A stretch of DNA of 64,000 nucleotides from Gammaproteobacteria bacterium (GTDB lineage Bacteria > Gemmatimonadota > Gemmatimonadetes > Longimicrobiales > Gaopeijiaceae), in the NCBI GenBank assembly GCA_028819075.1, contig JAPPMM010000014.1:124001-188000 (forward strand), in the 5' to 3' direction. Shown here one piece after another: positions 25,445-34,800 of this stretch. A program made the position numbers and the translations under genes. Numbering within the stretch: position 1 is the first letter of the stretch; each line of letters begins with the position of its first letter. The notes under the pieces were generated by a model. The model ran no database searches. It was not told the origin of the DNA and saw nothing but the letters and a program-made list of their open reading frames with translations.

Positions 25445-27070
25445 TCATTCTCGCTTCCGGGGATCAGTTTCCAGCGACTCATCCAGGGCTTCCCGCGCGG
25501 CGGCCTCGATCTCCCATGGTACCTCCGAATCGTGGTAGAGCGCGGCCCCGTTTGAGAGCGTGATGCCATCGCGTTGCGCCGGGGCGCCGCGATGAGCCGC
25601 TGGGACTGGCACGCTGGCAACCGAGGTCTCGGTCGGGGCGCGCGGATGAACCGCTGGGAGCGGCGGCAGTCGACGCCTGGTCGGATCCGGCCTGCTCGGC
25701 GCGTCCACCAGCATCCTTCCCTTCGGCGTGAAGAACACCACTGTTCCGTCACCGTTCACAGAGACCTTGACCCGCCCCTCGTGAACGGCTCGATGATGCC
25801 GCCGGCAGAGGAGCAGCGTGTTCCGGAGGCTCGTCTCGCCCCCGTCAGCCCAGTGTTTCACGTGATGCGCCTCCGTGAACCGACAGCCACACCCCGGAAA
25901 ACGGCATCCCCGGTCCCGCTCCTCCAGCGCCCGCCGGATGTGTGGCGGAATCGTGCGCGTCCGGCGCCCCACGCTCAACATCGACCCGTCCTTCGCGTGG
26001 ACCATCGCCACCACCGCGGCATCGCACGCCATGCGCCGGGACGTCTCCGCGGAAACGCGAATCCCGTCCAGATCCGAGCGCCCAGGCTCGCCTTCGGCCG
26101 CAAGCGTCGCCGCGTCGCAGTGGACCATGACCTGGTAGCGCTCCGCCCGGGTGCCGGACCCGATGTGACGCTCCGAATCTGAACCAGCCGTCGATCGCCC
26201 CTCTGGCGTCGCGCTCGACTCGCCACCCCCGAATCCCGCGGCCAGGGCCCGCTCGGCCAAGAGACCCACGGCATCCGCCCGACGCTGCTTCGGCTCCGGG
26301 CGCGCATCGCCCGCCTCGCAACTGACACCCCTTCCACTTTCGGCCGCATCTCGGGCATCGCCTTCGCGCCGGAACAGCGCATCCGACGCCGCCTCCACCG
26401 CCCGCATCAGCACGGCTCCGACCTCTGGCTCGAGCCGCCCCTTCACCAGGTACATCCCGTCGCCGTCCACGACGACCGAGAAGGTGCGGCTGCGGCGCCG
26501 GGCCTGCTCGGCGGTCAGCTCCGCGTCGCGCGACAGCTTCTTCCACATGCGCACCGTCCGCTCCAGCTTCGCCGCCGAGCCCGCGCGCGCGAACTCGAGC
26601 AGCTCCGCCTCGCGCTCGGGGGTCGCAACCCGGGTGAGCGCCCGCACCTTGGCGTACGAGATGGTGCCGTGTTTCAGAGCGTCCGCGGTTTGAGGCAGGC
26701 GCTCGAGCGCGCGGGCGGTCCGCACCCGTTCGCGGGCCGTCCCGATCTTCGTGCCGGTCCTCCAGGCCAGCCATTCGGCGCAGGAGGAGTAGCCGCCGTC
26801 CTTCCACCCGCCCCGCCGGTCGAACTCGGCGATGAGGGTCATCATGCGCGCCTCGGCGGAGTTGATGCGGGCCGCCAGTTCCGCGATGCGCTCGCCCAGC
26901 TTGCGGAGTTCGTCGTCGTTATCATCGCCCGCGGCGCGATTCGGGGCGTTCTGGGGACCGGACGGCGCGGGGTTGGCGTCGAGTCGGACACCCGTCGGTT
27001 CCCGCACCATCGCAGGCCGGGAGCAGGACCTCCGGCGCGTGTCGTAGAGAGAGTTCGCAGAAGCGATCAT
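25445..27070 (-). CDS. DUF222-HNH endonuclease
   Basis: A 541-residue protein with an N-terminal DUF222 region (about residues 40-330, LGERIAELAARINSAEARM, SYAKVRALTRVATPE) and a C-terminal HNH nuclease domain (CRFPGCGCR, AHHVKHWADGGETSLRN, LCRRHHRAVHEG). The Cys pairs, His-His and final HH form the zinc and catalytic sites. Such genes occur in many copies in Actinobacteria and Gemmatimonadota and are considered mobile or selfish elements. The ATG at 27070 has GGGAGG just upstream; nine further in-frame codons lie in a possible promoter. A 103/101-base-spaced repeat cluster lies immediately upstream. Confidence 0.88.
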   Translation of the reverse strand: MIASANSLYDTRRRSCSRPAMVREPTGVRLDANPAPSGPQNAPNRAAGDDNDDELRKLGERIAELAARINSAEARMMTLIAEFDRRGGWKDGGYSSCAEWLAWRTGTKIGTARERVRTARALERLPQTADALKHGTISYAKVRALTRVATPEREAELLEFARAGSAAKLERTVRMWKKLSRDAELTAEQARRRSRTFSVVVDGDGMYLVKGRLEPEVGAVLMRAVEAASDALFRREGDARDAAESGRGVSCEAGDARPEPKQRRADAVGLLAERALAAGFGGGESSATPEGRSTAGSDSERHIGSGTRAERYQVMVHCDAATLAAEGEPGRSDLDGIRVSAETSRRMACDAAVVAMVHAKDGSMLSVGRRTRTIPPHIRRALEERDRGCRFPGCGCRFTEAHHVKHWADGGETSLRNTLLLCRRHHRAVHEGRVKVSVNGDGTVVFFTPKGRMLVDAPSRPDPTRRRLPPLPAVHPRAPTETSVASVPVPAAHRGAPAQRDGITLSNGAALYHDSEVPWEIEAAAREALDESLETDPRKRE

Positions 27071-27284
27071 CGGTCCTCCCAACGTGATATTGTACAATAA
27101 CTTACGTACAAATATAACGGCACTGAAATCGGCCTATCAGGATGCCCTGTAGTGGCCGAAACGCGGTTGGGAGACCTTCAGCGAAGGAAGCCGCCTGCGA
27201 GTGGCGTCAGCGAGCCCGCCAGCGCCTCTGGCAGGCCGGAGAAGATGGGGTCTCGGACTCCGCCGAATCGCGGGCTCCGAAACT

Positions 27285-27331
27285 GTCAATGGCGGAATGG
27301 GTCACGCGCATGTGAATTCGGGACGCAGCGC
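27285..27331 (+). repeat. Intergenic repeat copy 1
   Basis: A 47-base unit beginning GTCAATGGCGGAATGGG and ending GGGACGCAGCGC. It differs from copy 3 at only two positions. Confidence 0.85.
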
Positions 27332-27387
27332 ACAGGTGTCGCCGACCCCTCGACCGGACTACAGCCCAATGGCCGACGCCACCGCCC

Positions 27388-27431
27388 GTCAATGGCGGAA
27401 TGGGCCGGCCGAATGCGACTTCGGGACAGCC
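27388..27431 (+). repeat. Intergenic repeat copy 2 (diverged)
   Basis: Shares the first 17 bases (GTCAATGGCGGAATGGG) exactly with the other two copies. The second half is diverged but keeps TTCGGGAC. It lies 103 bases from copy 1 and 101 from copy 3. Confidence 0.75.
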
Positions 27432-27488
27432 AAACTCGACTCGGGCCGTTCTGGTTCCGGCCAACGCGGAGCTGCGAGACCCGGGCTT

Positions 27489-27535
27489 GTCAATGGCGGA
27501 ATGGGACACGCGGATGTGAATTCGGGACGCAGCGC
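27489..27535 (+). repeat. Intergenic repeat copy 3
   Basis: A 47-base unit nearly identical to copy 1 (two mismatches). The adjacent gene, transcribed toward it, ends at 27585. Confidence 0.85.
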
Positions 27536-27584
27536 TGGGGCGAACGCGGTACGCCGCTACGGCTCATCGAGCACGGGACGGCCG

Positions 27585-28934
27585 CTACGGCTCGTCCGAC
27601 GCCAGCCTCGTGCGCTCCCGCAGCAGCCGCTGGTAGTCCTCTTCGCTCAGGTAGGTGATCCCCACCCAGGCGTGCGACATCTCGTCCACCCCGCGGGCGC
27701 CGAACAATACCCACTGGTCCGGATCCGGATTGATGGGATTGTTGGCGGTATTGTCGAACTGCGAGTGGAAGAGGAGGACTGTGCCTTTGGGCAGCAGCGG
27801 CTGCACTTCGTCTTCGTAGATGTAGGCGATCTGCCAGTTGTGGTTGTACTGGTTCACGCGGCTGAGCATCTCGCGGCGACCATCGGGATAGATGGCCTCC
27901 ATCGACATCGCGGTGCCGCGCATGTGCATGTGGGGCCGGAAACTCTGCAAGAGTGCCGGCTGGTCGAGCACGTAGGCGTGTTCCAGGGTCAGGTAGCCGT
28001 GCGGCGGGATGATCAGGTCGCGGGCGCGCGGGCCCGTCCTGAATGTGCCATCGATGAGGTGGCGCTGTTCACCCGCGGATGACAGCTCCGGCTCGTAGCC
28101 TGGCGGGTAAAGCCAGACGCCGGCCTCGACCACGTCGTCCGGAACCGGGGTGCCGATCGGGAAATAGTGGAGCCCCCAGGAGATCCGCGCCGGCCCGGGA
28201 AGCAGGAGCTTTCCCACGCCGTCGGGCAGCTTGTCCCAGCGCTTGCCGACGCCCATGCCGACCAGCTCCATGCGGTAGCCGTCCTGCACGAAGCGCACGT
28301 GTCCGTGGTGCACGACCTTGACGCCCAGCGGATACGAGGGCTTGAACTCCGCCGCCCGGATCCAGCGGCGCTCGGCGAGCCCCTCGAACTCCACGGTGTG
28401 GTCCCACCACTGGTCCTGGCCGTTGGCGACGACCGTGAACGGCTCCGAGCGCACCACGAAGTCGGGCGGGCCCAGCTCCGCCTCGAGCTCCCATTCGTAC
28501 GCGGGCGGATACTCGATGGGCGGCGGCATGTCGGCAGCGTCACCCTCGGGCGCGCCCGCGTCGGCCCACTGCACGATGGTGGCGATCTCTTCGTCGCTGA
28601 GCGAGATGTCGTTCTCGTACTCCTGGATGCCGACCGTCTTGTCGAGGTGCCAGGGCGGCATGATGCGCTGTTCGACGCGGTAGCGGATGAGCGGTGCGAA
28701 CGGAACCGTCTGCTCGTAGGTGAGGAGCGGCATGGGGCCGATGCCGTCCGGCCGGTGACACTGCTGGCACGAGCGCTGGATGATGGGCGCGACATCCCGC
28801 GACCAGGTGGGCGCGTCGTTGCCGGTCGACATGGCGACCTCGACGCCTGCGGGGCCCGCGTCCGCATTCTGGGCAGCGGTGGGTGCGCCCCAGGCAAACC
28901 CGAGGATCAGCGGAAGTGTCATCAGGCGGCTCAT
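27585..28934 (-). CDS. Cytochrome c-copper type II monooxygenase-like protein
   Basis: A 449-residue exported protein fusing a c-type cytochrome to a fold like PHM/dopamine-beta-monooxygenase. After a leader (residues 1-22) comes heme motif CQQCH (residues 56-60). The copper-ligand pattern follows: HHGH (site-H pair), LHYFP, HMHMRG (HxH), and a Met in VDEMSHAW. FHSQFDNTANNP is also typical of this family. It probably hydroxylates or oxidises an organic substrate in the periplasm with electrons delivered by the fused cytochrome. Its ATG overlaps the stop of the upstream partner gene as ATGA. The substrate is unknown. Confidence 0.82.
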   Translation of the reverse strand: MSRLMTLPLILGFAWGAPTAAQNADAGPAGVEVAMSTGNDAPTWSRDVAPIIQRSCQQCHRPDGIGPMPLLTYEQTVPFAPLIRYRVEQRIMPPWHLDKTVGIQEYENDISLSDEEIATIVQWADAGAPEGDAADMPPPIEYPPAYEWELEAELGPPDFVVRSEPFTVVANGQDQWWDHTVEFEGLAERRWIRAAEFKPSYPLGVKVVHHGHVRFVQDGYRMELVGMGVGKRWDKLPDGVGKLLLPGPARISWGLHYFPIGTPVPDDVVEAGVWLYPPGYEPELSSAGEQRHLIDGTFRTGPRARDLIIPPHGYLTLEHAYVLDQPALLQSFRPHMHMRGTAMSMEAIYPDGRREMLSRVNQYNHNWQIAYIYEDEVQPLLPKGTVLLFHSQFDNTANNPINPDPDQWVLFGARGVDEMSHAWVGITYLSEEDYQRLLRERTRLASDEP

Positions 28935-29875
28935 CGGCCTACCTCCACATGCAGATATCCGTTGGTCCAGCAACACTGGAATTCGAACTCGGGCACCCGG
29001 TTGTACGCAAGTACGCGCACGACGTAGCTGCCCGGCTCGCTGAAGGTCGCGACCGTGGTCACCGCCGCCCCGCCCTCCGCGCTCCACGCCTCATGAGAGA
29101 CCTCGAGCTCGGACTCGCCGAAGGCGACCCGGCCGGGCCCACGGTGCTTGAACCACTTGATGCGGATGGGCCTCTCGTCCTCGGGAAAGACGCCGTCGCG
29201 ATGGGTCCACGCGATCAGCCGCACGGCTTCGCCCGCCATGACATTCGCGGGCCCCGCCGCCGTCACCCCGGCCGGGCCCTGGCCTCCGGGACCATCGCGC
29301 TCCAGCCGCAGCACCGGCGAGGAACTCTCCCGTCCCGGAAAAACCCATCCGTTGATCTGGTACTGTGTGCTCCGGATGCGTCCGGGAACCGAATACGTGC
29401 GCCCATCGTGGCGCAGGCTCCAGACCACGTCGCCGTCGCCGAAGTCGGACGGGACCTTCACCGTGAAGACCCCCCAGTGGCGGCGGTCGCCCTCGGGGAC
29501 CGGGAGAAAGTGGGTGGGCTGGATGCCATCGAAGATGGCGGGCTCGATGACGTTGTCCGGGCCCTGCGGAATCTCCAGGACCTCCTCGGTGTTCACGTTG
29601 AAGTAGCCGAAGGAGAGGGCGTAGGAGCCGTCCGGCATCGGGTACCAGCCCTCGAAGATGGGGATCACCGGCCCGCCCGAGGGGCGCAGGAAGTCGAGGT
29701 TGAACTGGGTCTCGCCGGGCTCTGCGACCCGCTGCTGGGACGCGCGCGGGAGTTGAGCTTCGAGCGGCGACGATGCGAAGACGGACACCGCGAGCACCGA
29801 GGCCACGGCAAGGGCGTGTGCCCGAGCCTGCGTCCATCGCCCCAAACCGGGCGCACGAGGAGCCATGAGGGCCAT
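28931..29875 (-). CDS. Secreted protein of the redox cassette, unknown function
   Basis: A 314-residue protein with a signal peptide (about residues 15-41, SSPLEAQ). It is rich in beta-strand patterns, with a GGPVIPIFEGWYPMPDGSY segment and a C-terminal Ig/FN3-like part (GSYVVRVLAYNRV) ending in an FQCCWTNGYLHVEV segment with adjacent cysteines. I do not recognise a named family. It is tightly sandwiched between the PQQ dehydrogenase (2 bases upstream) and the copper monooxygenase (4-base overlap), so it is likely a structural or substrate-binding partner of these enzymes. Confidence 0.8.
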   Translation of the reverse strand: MALMAPRAPGLGRWTQARAHALAVASVLAVSVFASSPLEAQLPRASQQRVAEPGETQFNLDFLRPSGGPVIPIFEGWYPMPDGSYALSFGYFNVNTEEVLEIPQGPDNVIEPAIFDGIQPTHFLPVPEGDRRHWGVFTVKVPSDFGDGDVVWSLRHDGRTYSVPGRIRSTQYQINGWVFPGRESSSPVLRLERDGPGGQGPAGVTAAGPANVMAGEAVRLIAWTHRDGVFPEDERPIRIKWFKHRGPGRVAFGESELEVSHEAWSAEGGAAVTTVATFSEPGSYVVRVLAYNRVPEFEFQCCWTNGYLHVEVGR

Positions 29876-29877
29876 CC

Positions 29878-32142
29878 TCAGGGCTCGCTCAGCTTGAAGA
29901 CATAGAGCGCGTTGTGGCCCTCGGGACTCACCAGCTCCGGGGTCAGGAAGGTAGGGATGCGCCACGGGCTGCCTCCCCCGCGCGCCGTCGCCACCGCGAC
30001 ATACTGCACGCCGTCGACCTCATAGGAAATCGGATAGCCCATCACCGAGGTGCCCAGGCGGCTCCGCCACAGCACCTCGCCGGTGCGGACGTCGTAGGCG
30101 CGGATCCAGCGGTCGAAGTCGCCGACGAAGACAAGGCCGCCCGCGGTGGTCAGCGCCGCGGTCAGGAAGGGCGAGCGCTGCTCGATGCTCCACACCTCGT
30201 CGAGGGTCGCCACGTCGTAGGCGGCCAGCTTGCCGAAGTTGCCGTCGGTCCCGGGCATCTCCATCCAGGCACGGTCGCCCTGGTTGCCCCCGGAGCCGGG
30301 CTCGAGCACGGTCTCCCGCCCCGCGATCTCCATGCAGCTCTGGCTCAGCGGAGTGACCAGGAGGCCGGACTCCGGATGATATCCGCTCGCGGGCCAGTTG
30401 TGGCCGCCGGCGGTGGAGGGACATACGGAGAGCCACTCGCCGACTTTGGCGTTGGCAATATCATCTCTATATTTGACGGCGCCCGTCTCATAATCGACAT
30501 CCAATATATTCTGATATACGGTCTCGGTAAGTCCCAGGAACGCCCCGTCGCGCCGGTCCAGTTTCCAGAGGATGCCGTGCTTGCCGATTGAGATGACTGT
30601 AGGTTCGCCATTCACGTCCAGCAGCACCCGCTCGAGCGCCTCGTCCATGTCCAGCGATTCTCCGGGGACGTGGATGTAGTACCAGGCGATGGTGCCGTCC
30701 TCGACGCGGAGCGCGAGGGTGGAGTTGGCGTAGGCGGTGGAGTCGGCGGTGGTGAGGCCCCGGCTCGCGGCCACCCAGGGCTTGGCCTGGGCGGTGCCGA
30801 AGTAGACCAGTCCGACCTCCGGATCCCAGCTGCCCGTCATCCAGACGTCGGCCCCGCCGCGCAGGCCGAAGGGGAGGTCGCCCCAGGTGTCGCCGCCGGG
30901 CTCGCCCGGACGCGCCACGGTGTGGGTGCGCCAGAGTTCGCGGCCGGTGCGGGCGTCGTGGGCGGTGATGAAGCAGCTCTCCTCATGGAAGCGCCCGCAG
31001 CCGTTGATGCCGTTGATGACCCTGCCGTCGGCGACGATGGGGCCGGTGCTGTTCGAGTAGCCCTTCTCGGGATCGGCAATGCGGGTCTCCCAGCGGACGG
31101 ACCCGGTGGCGGCGTCGAGCGCGACCATGTGGGCGTCGGCAGTGGCTACGAAGACCATGTCCTCCCATATGGCCAGGGTGCGCAGTTGTCCGCGCGGGCC
31201 GCCCTCGAAGCGCCGGCGGTACTCCCATAGCGGGGTGCCGTCGGCCGCGTCCAGCGCCTGCACCACGTTGCCGGGATTGCTGAGGAAGAGGACCCCGTCG
31301 CGCACCAGCGGCGCCTGCTGACTGCGCCCGTCCTCCATCCCCCACGACCAGGCGAGCTGCAGGCGGTGGACGTTCGAGGCGTCGATCTGGTCGAGCGGGC
31401 TGTACCCCCACGAGCCCGGATTGCCGCGCCAGTGCAGCCAGTCGGCCGCGGGGGGGTCGGCCAGGTCGGCGTCGGAGGCGGGGGTCGGCCGGGCAGGGCG
31501 CCAGGTGCGCGTCACGCCGGTCGGGGTTTCGCTGACGTCGCCGACCCCGCCCGGTGGCGGTCCGGTCAGCGCGTGCGGCGAGTGGCCGGTGCCGGGACGG
31601 CCGGGGACGGGAGGGACGACGGCGGGCGCGGAGGTGTCTTGTTGGGACCCGGACGCATCGCCGGACGCCTGGTCCGCGTCGGCCTCCGCGCCGGGCGGGT
31701 CTTGCCCCGGCTGCAGCAGCGCTGCCCCGGCGACCGGCGCGCCCGCAAGCGACACCCCTCCCAGGGTTCCCCCGTTTTCCCGAATGATGTACGCAACGAC
31801 CGCCGCGTACTCCGCATCGCTCAGGGATTCCGGGGCATCCTCCGGCATGGTCGACCGGATGTTCTCGAGCAGCTCGCCGATCGGCTCGTTCCCCCACGCC
31901 CGGAGAAAGCTCCGGCCGGCGAGTTCCGGGGCCTCGAAGTCACCGCGGAGATTGGCGAGGTGGCAGTCCGCGCAGGCCTCGCGGTACACGGCCTCCCCCG
32001 CCACGGCCTGCTCATGGGTGTAGGTCGGCCCGCCGGTTGCCTCCATCTGCTGGCCAGCAATCGGACAGGGCGCCGCCGCGGCGGTGATGGCCAACGCCAC
32101 AACAGCCACCGGCAACAGCAGAGGCCTCATTCCTGGCGACAC
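29878..32142 (-). CDS. PQQ-dependent dehydrogenase with N-terminal cytochrome c
   Basis: A 754-residue periplasmic quinoprotein. A leader occupies about residues 1-31, a cytochrome c domain with CADCH (57-61) spans to about 130, and a Pro/Ala-rich linker follows. An eight-bladed beta-propeller with repeated W-docking motifs ([30 protein letters not shown]) makes up the rest. It is expected to oxidise an alcohol or sugar and pass electrons to the fused heme. An N-terminal heme domain differs from the classical C-terminal one in type II alcohol dehydrogenases. It is the first gene of a three-gene cassette. Confidence 0.88.
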   Translation of the reverse strand: MSPGMRPLLLPVAVVALAITAAAAPCPIAGQQMEATGGPTYTHEQAVAGEAVYREACADCHLANLRGDFEAPELAGRSFLRAWGNEPIGELLENIRSTMPEDAPESLSDAEYAAVVAYIIRENGGTLGGVSLAGAPVAGAALLQPGQDPPGAEADADQASGDASGSQQDTSAPAVVPPVPGRPGTGHSPHALTGPPPGGVGDVSETPTGVTRTWRPARPTPASDADLADPPAADWLHWRGNPGSWGYSPLDQIDASNVHRLQLAWSWGMEDGRSQQAPLVRDGVLFLSNPGNVVQALDAADGTPLWEYRRRFEGGPRGQLRTLAIWEDMVFVATADAHMVALDAATGSVRWETRIADPEKGYSNSTGPIVADGRVINGINGCGRFHEESCFITAHDARTGRELWRTHTVARPGEPGGDTWGDLPFGLRGGADVWMTGSWDPEVGLVYFGTAQAKPWVAASRGLTTADSTAYANSTLALRVEDGTIAWYYIHVPGESLDMDEALERVLLDVNGEPTVISIGKHGILWKLDRRDGAFLGLTETVYQNILDVDYETGAVKYRDDIANAKVGEWLSVCPSTAGGHNWPASGYHPESGLLVTPLSQSCMEIAGRETVLEPGSGGNQGDRAWMEMPGTDGNFGKLAAYDVATLDEVWSIEQRSPFLTAALTTAGGLVFVGDFDRWIRAYDVRTGEVLWRSRLGTSVMGYPISYEVDGVQYVAVATARGGGSPWRIPTFLTPELVSPEGHNALYVFKLSEP

Positions 32143-32286
32143 AAAACACCCCGGCCGAGATGATTACGGTGGGTTCGCATCCTCAGGATGCCGCCGCGCC
32201 GCGGGCGATGCAAGACGGAGGAGACGAAGAACGAGCCCGCCTGATCCTGGCCCTGCGGGCGATGCCGTCTGTGGCCGGTCGGAAGC

Positions 32287-33507
32287 TCAGGCTCCGTCTC
32301 GCGTCAGCCGCAGGACCTGCGGATGTTCGACATCCAGTTCGTCGCGCCAGACGCCGAGCACCGCCTCCATCGTGATGTCGGTAACGCTGAAGCGATCCGG
32401 ATTTTGAACGGTCCCCAGCCAGGTGCCATCGGCATCCAGAATGAGCCATTCCTGCGGCCGGTCCTGTTCGCTTCCGCCTCGATAGAGTTCGAGCCAGACC
32501 GCGCCTGAAGGATCGACAAGCATGTTGGCGTATGCCGGCCGGGTGACAGGCGCGGGCAACGCCTCGACCGTCCTCCGGAGCCAAGGGGGAAGCGTCATGC
32601 CGGGAGGAAGATCGACATCGAGACGGGAAGCCCGTTCCGCTGCAACCTGACCGTCGGTCAAACCCAGGGGATAGTCGGGGATGCGCAGGATGCGGGCGAT
32701 GTCCCCTGCAGGGCTCAGTTCTTCAACCTGCATGACGTCTGACGGACCGTAGAAGACGCGCGATCCTTGCGCGGCCATCTGCGCTTCCTTGGCGAACAGC
32801 GCCGGTCCGGTTCCGGCGTTGTCCTCATACGAGAACGAATAGGACTCACGTCCCGGCCGCACGCCGATACTGTCGATCCAGGCACCGTCCAGGTCGAACC
32901 GGACCAGCGCCGTGGGCGGACGAATCAGTTGGTTGGCAACTTCCTCCAATCCGGTCCACACGGTGGACTCGCCGAGCAGTGTGCCATCCCCCAAGTAATG
33001 AATGTCGTCAACATTGAAGGGCAGCGCGAAGACCCGGACCAACTCCATATCCGGACCCACCACGGTGACTCGTCCGTCGTAGTCGAGCACAAACACCGTG
33101 TCGGCTACGAGTTTCACCCGCTGAAGGTTGCTGAACTCCCCCGGGCCCTCCCCCGGACCACCCATCGCGCCAAGAAACTCCCCGTCGGCGGAGTAGAAGC
33201 GGAGCTCCTGCGAGGCTCGATCGGCGAGCACCAGGGAGCCGTCCGGGCGCTGTTTCAGGCCGCGGACCCGGAAGAACTCGTGGGCCGGGCCGCTGCCGGA
33301 CAGAGTGAGGTCGACGAGCGGGTCAGGACCGATGCTCCACCGGCTGGAATCGCCCCAGAGCGGCCGCGTCGCCTCGACGATCTCGATTCCCGCGCTGTCC
33401 CGCTGGACGACAAGGGGCGAGCCGGAATCCTGGGTCACGCAGGAGGCCAGGCCGCACAGGAGCAGTACGGCAACACCCCAAAGGCCGGCGGTCGAATGTG
33501 TCGGCAT
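32287..33507 (-). CDS. Six-bladed beta-propeller lipoprotein, paralogue A
   Basis: About 406 residues with a lipobox (LASC) after a hydrophobic leader, so it is lipid-anchored. It begins with PLVVQRDSAGIEIVEATRPLWG, shared with the next two genes, and contains GEGPGEF with repeated strands typical of NHL-like six-bladed propellers. The end is DVEHPQVLRLTRDGA. Starts at 33507, 33513 and 33525 are in frame; the leader fits 33507 best. It is the last of three tandem paralogues. Function is unknown. Confidence 0.83.
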   Translation of the reverse strand: MPTHSTAGLWGVAVLLLCGLASCVTQDSGSPLVVQRDSAGIEIVEATRPLWGDSSRWSIGPDPLVDLTLSGSGPAHEFFRVRGLKQRPDGSLVLADRASQELRFYSADGEFLGAMGGPGEGPGEFSNLQRVKLVADTVFVLDYDGRVTVVGPDMELVRVFALPFNVDDIHYLGDGTLLGESTVWTGLEEVANQLIRPPTALVRFDLDGAWIDSIGVRPGRESYSFSYEDNAGTGPALFAKEAQMAAQGSRVFYGPSDVMQVEELSPAGDIARILRIPDYPLGLTDGQVAAERASRLDVDLPPGMTLPPWLRRTVEALPAPVTRPAYANMLVDPSGAVWLELYRGGSEQDRPQEWLILDADGTWLGTVQNPDRFSVTDITMEAVLGVWRDELDVEHPQVLRLTRDGA

Positions 33508-33539
33508 TGTCATTTGGCCTTCCATTGATCTTCGGGTTG

Positions 33540-34745
33540 TCAGTTACGCGTCAGCCGCAGCACCTGCAGGTGCTCGACATCCAGCTCATCCTCGCGGACG
33601 CCGAGCACGGTGTCCATCGTGACTTCCATGACCGTGAAGCGCCGCGGAACCTCGACGATCCCCAGCCAGGTCCCGTCTGCGTCCAGGACCACCCACTCCC
33701 GAGGCTGGTCCTGCTCGCTCTCTCCCCGGAAGAGCTCGAGCCAGATGGCCCCCGAGGGATCGACAAGGATTTCGGCGTAGGCGGGTCGGGTCCTCGCGTC
33801 AGGCAGGTCTTCGGCCAACCTCCGGAAAACCGATGTCGATCCGGGCCGAAATCCCCCGAGACGGGCATCACGCTCAGCAGCCACCTGGGCATCGCGCAGG
33901 TCCAGGGGATAGCCGGGAATGCGAATGATGCGCACAAGACTCCCGGTCATATCCAGCTCTTCCACCTGCATGGTTATGGCCGAACCCCGAAAGATGCGCT
34001 GTCCGAGCACGGCGATGTGGGATGTCTTGCCGAAGAGGGGCGGGGCCCCCGCGACCATTCCGTCCCGGACGTATGCATAGCTCTCGGTGCCGCGCGTCTC
34101 GCCGATGCTGTCGATCCGAACCCCATCCAGATCGAATAGAATCAGAGGCTCCGCATGCCGATTCACTTCGTTGGGGACATTCCCCTGCGGCCCCGGCGAA
34201 TAGCTCTCCGTCAGGATTGCGCCGCTGCCCAGGTAATGCAGGTTGTTCGTGAACGGAGCGAGAGTGAAGGTGCGAACCACTGCGAGGTCGGGAGCGGCCA
34301 CCGTGACGCGTCCCCTGCCCAGTGCGAGCAGCGTGTCGCCCGCATGGTCGATCGCCTGCAGGCCTCTGAATTCGCCGGGACCGTCTCCCCGACCACCGAA
34401 GGACCCCAGGAAGTCGCCGGTTGCGGAGTACAGCCGCACCTCCCGGGAGCCGCCATCGCCAACCACGATAGAGCCGTCCGGCCGCTGCTTCACGCCTCGG
34501 ACGCGGAAGAACTCGTGGGGCGTGCCGCCGCCGGAGAGCGTGAGGTCGACGAGGGGCTCCGGATCGATGCTCCAGAGGCTGGCGTTGCCCCAGAGAGGCC
34601 GCGTCGCTTCGATGATCTCGACGCCGGCGCTGTCGCGCTGGACAACAAGGGGCGGGCTGGGGTCCTGACCGGCGGCGAACGAAGGCAACGCGTATAGCAG
34701 GAGAACGGCGGCGCAGGGCAGTATGTCAGCCGGATGTGTCGTCAT
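33540..34745 (-). CDS. Six-bladed beta-propeller protein, paralogue B
   Basis: A 401-residue tandem paralogue. The leader ends FAAGQ without a lipobox Cys, so this copy is predicted to be soluble in the periplasm while paralogues A and C are lipid-anchored. The core begins PPLVVQRDSAGVEIIEA and contains GRGDGPGEF. Its 3' end matches the other two copies closely at the DNA level (CTCAGCC/GTCAGCC-GCAGCACCTGC region read on plus). The start at 34745 was chosen because the preceding 18 residues are not leader-like. It lies 32 bases upstream of paralogue A. Confidence 0.83.
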   Translation of the reverse strand: MTTHPADILPCAAVLLLYALPSFAAGQDPSPPLVVQRDSAGVEIIEATRPLWGNASLWSIDPEPLVDLTLSGGGTPHEFFRVRGVKQRPDGSIVVGDGGSREVRLYSATGDFLGSFGGRGDGPGEFRGLQAIDHAGDTLLALGRGRVTVAAPDLAVVRTFTLAPFTNNLHYLGSGAILTESYSPGPQGNVPNEVNRHAEPLILFDLDGVRIDSIGETRGTESYAYVRDGMVAGAPPLFGKTSHIAVLGQRIFRGSAITMQVEELDMTGSLVRIIRIPGYPLDLRDAQVAAERDARLGGFRPGSTSVFRRLAEDLPDARTRPAYAEILVDPSGAIWLELFRGESEQDQPREWVVLDADGTWLGIVEVPRRFTVMEVTMDTVLGVREDELDVEHLQVLRLTRN

Positions 34746-34800
34746 TGTCCTTCGCGTCCATGGACGTCGGACATCCAATCTACGTGTCTGTCGGGCCACT

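Larger units (their letters stand above)
27071..27584. other. 514-base gap upstream of the HNH gene holding three repeats
   Basis: No convincing gene is found here. The HNH-proximal part contains a perfect palindrome ATTGTACAAT (27089-27098) and a further GTACAA (27106-27111) in an AT-rich stretch, probably the HNH promoter or operator. The remainder holds three copies of a repeat (27285, 27388, 27489). Open frames on both strands simply read through these repeats. Confidence 0.7.

Noticed and set aside
27285-27535. Possible CRISPR array
   Set aside because: Only three copies, one strongly diverged, with spacers of about 55 bases and no cas genes.
27152-27658. 168-codon plus-strand frame over the intergenic repeats
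   Set aside because: The product only mirrors the repeats, in two different frames; no start context or domain.
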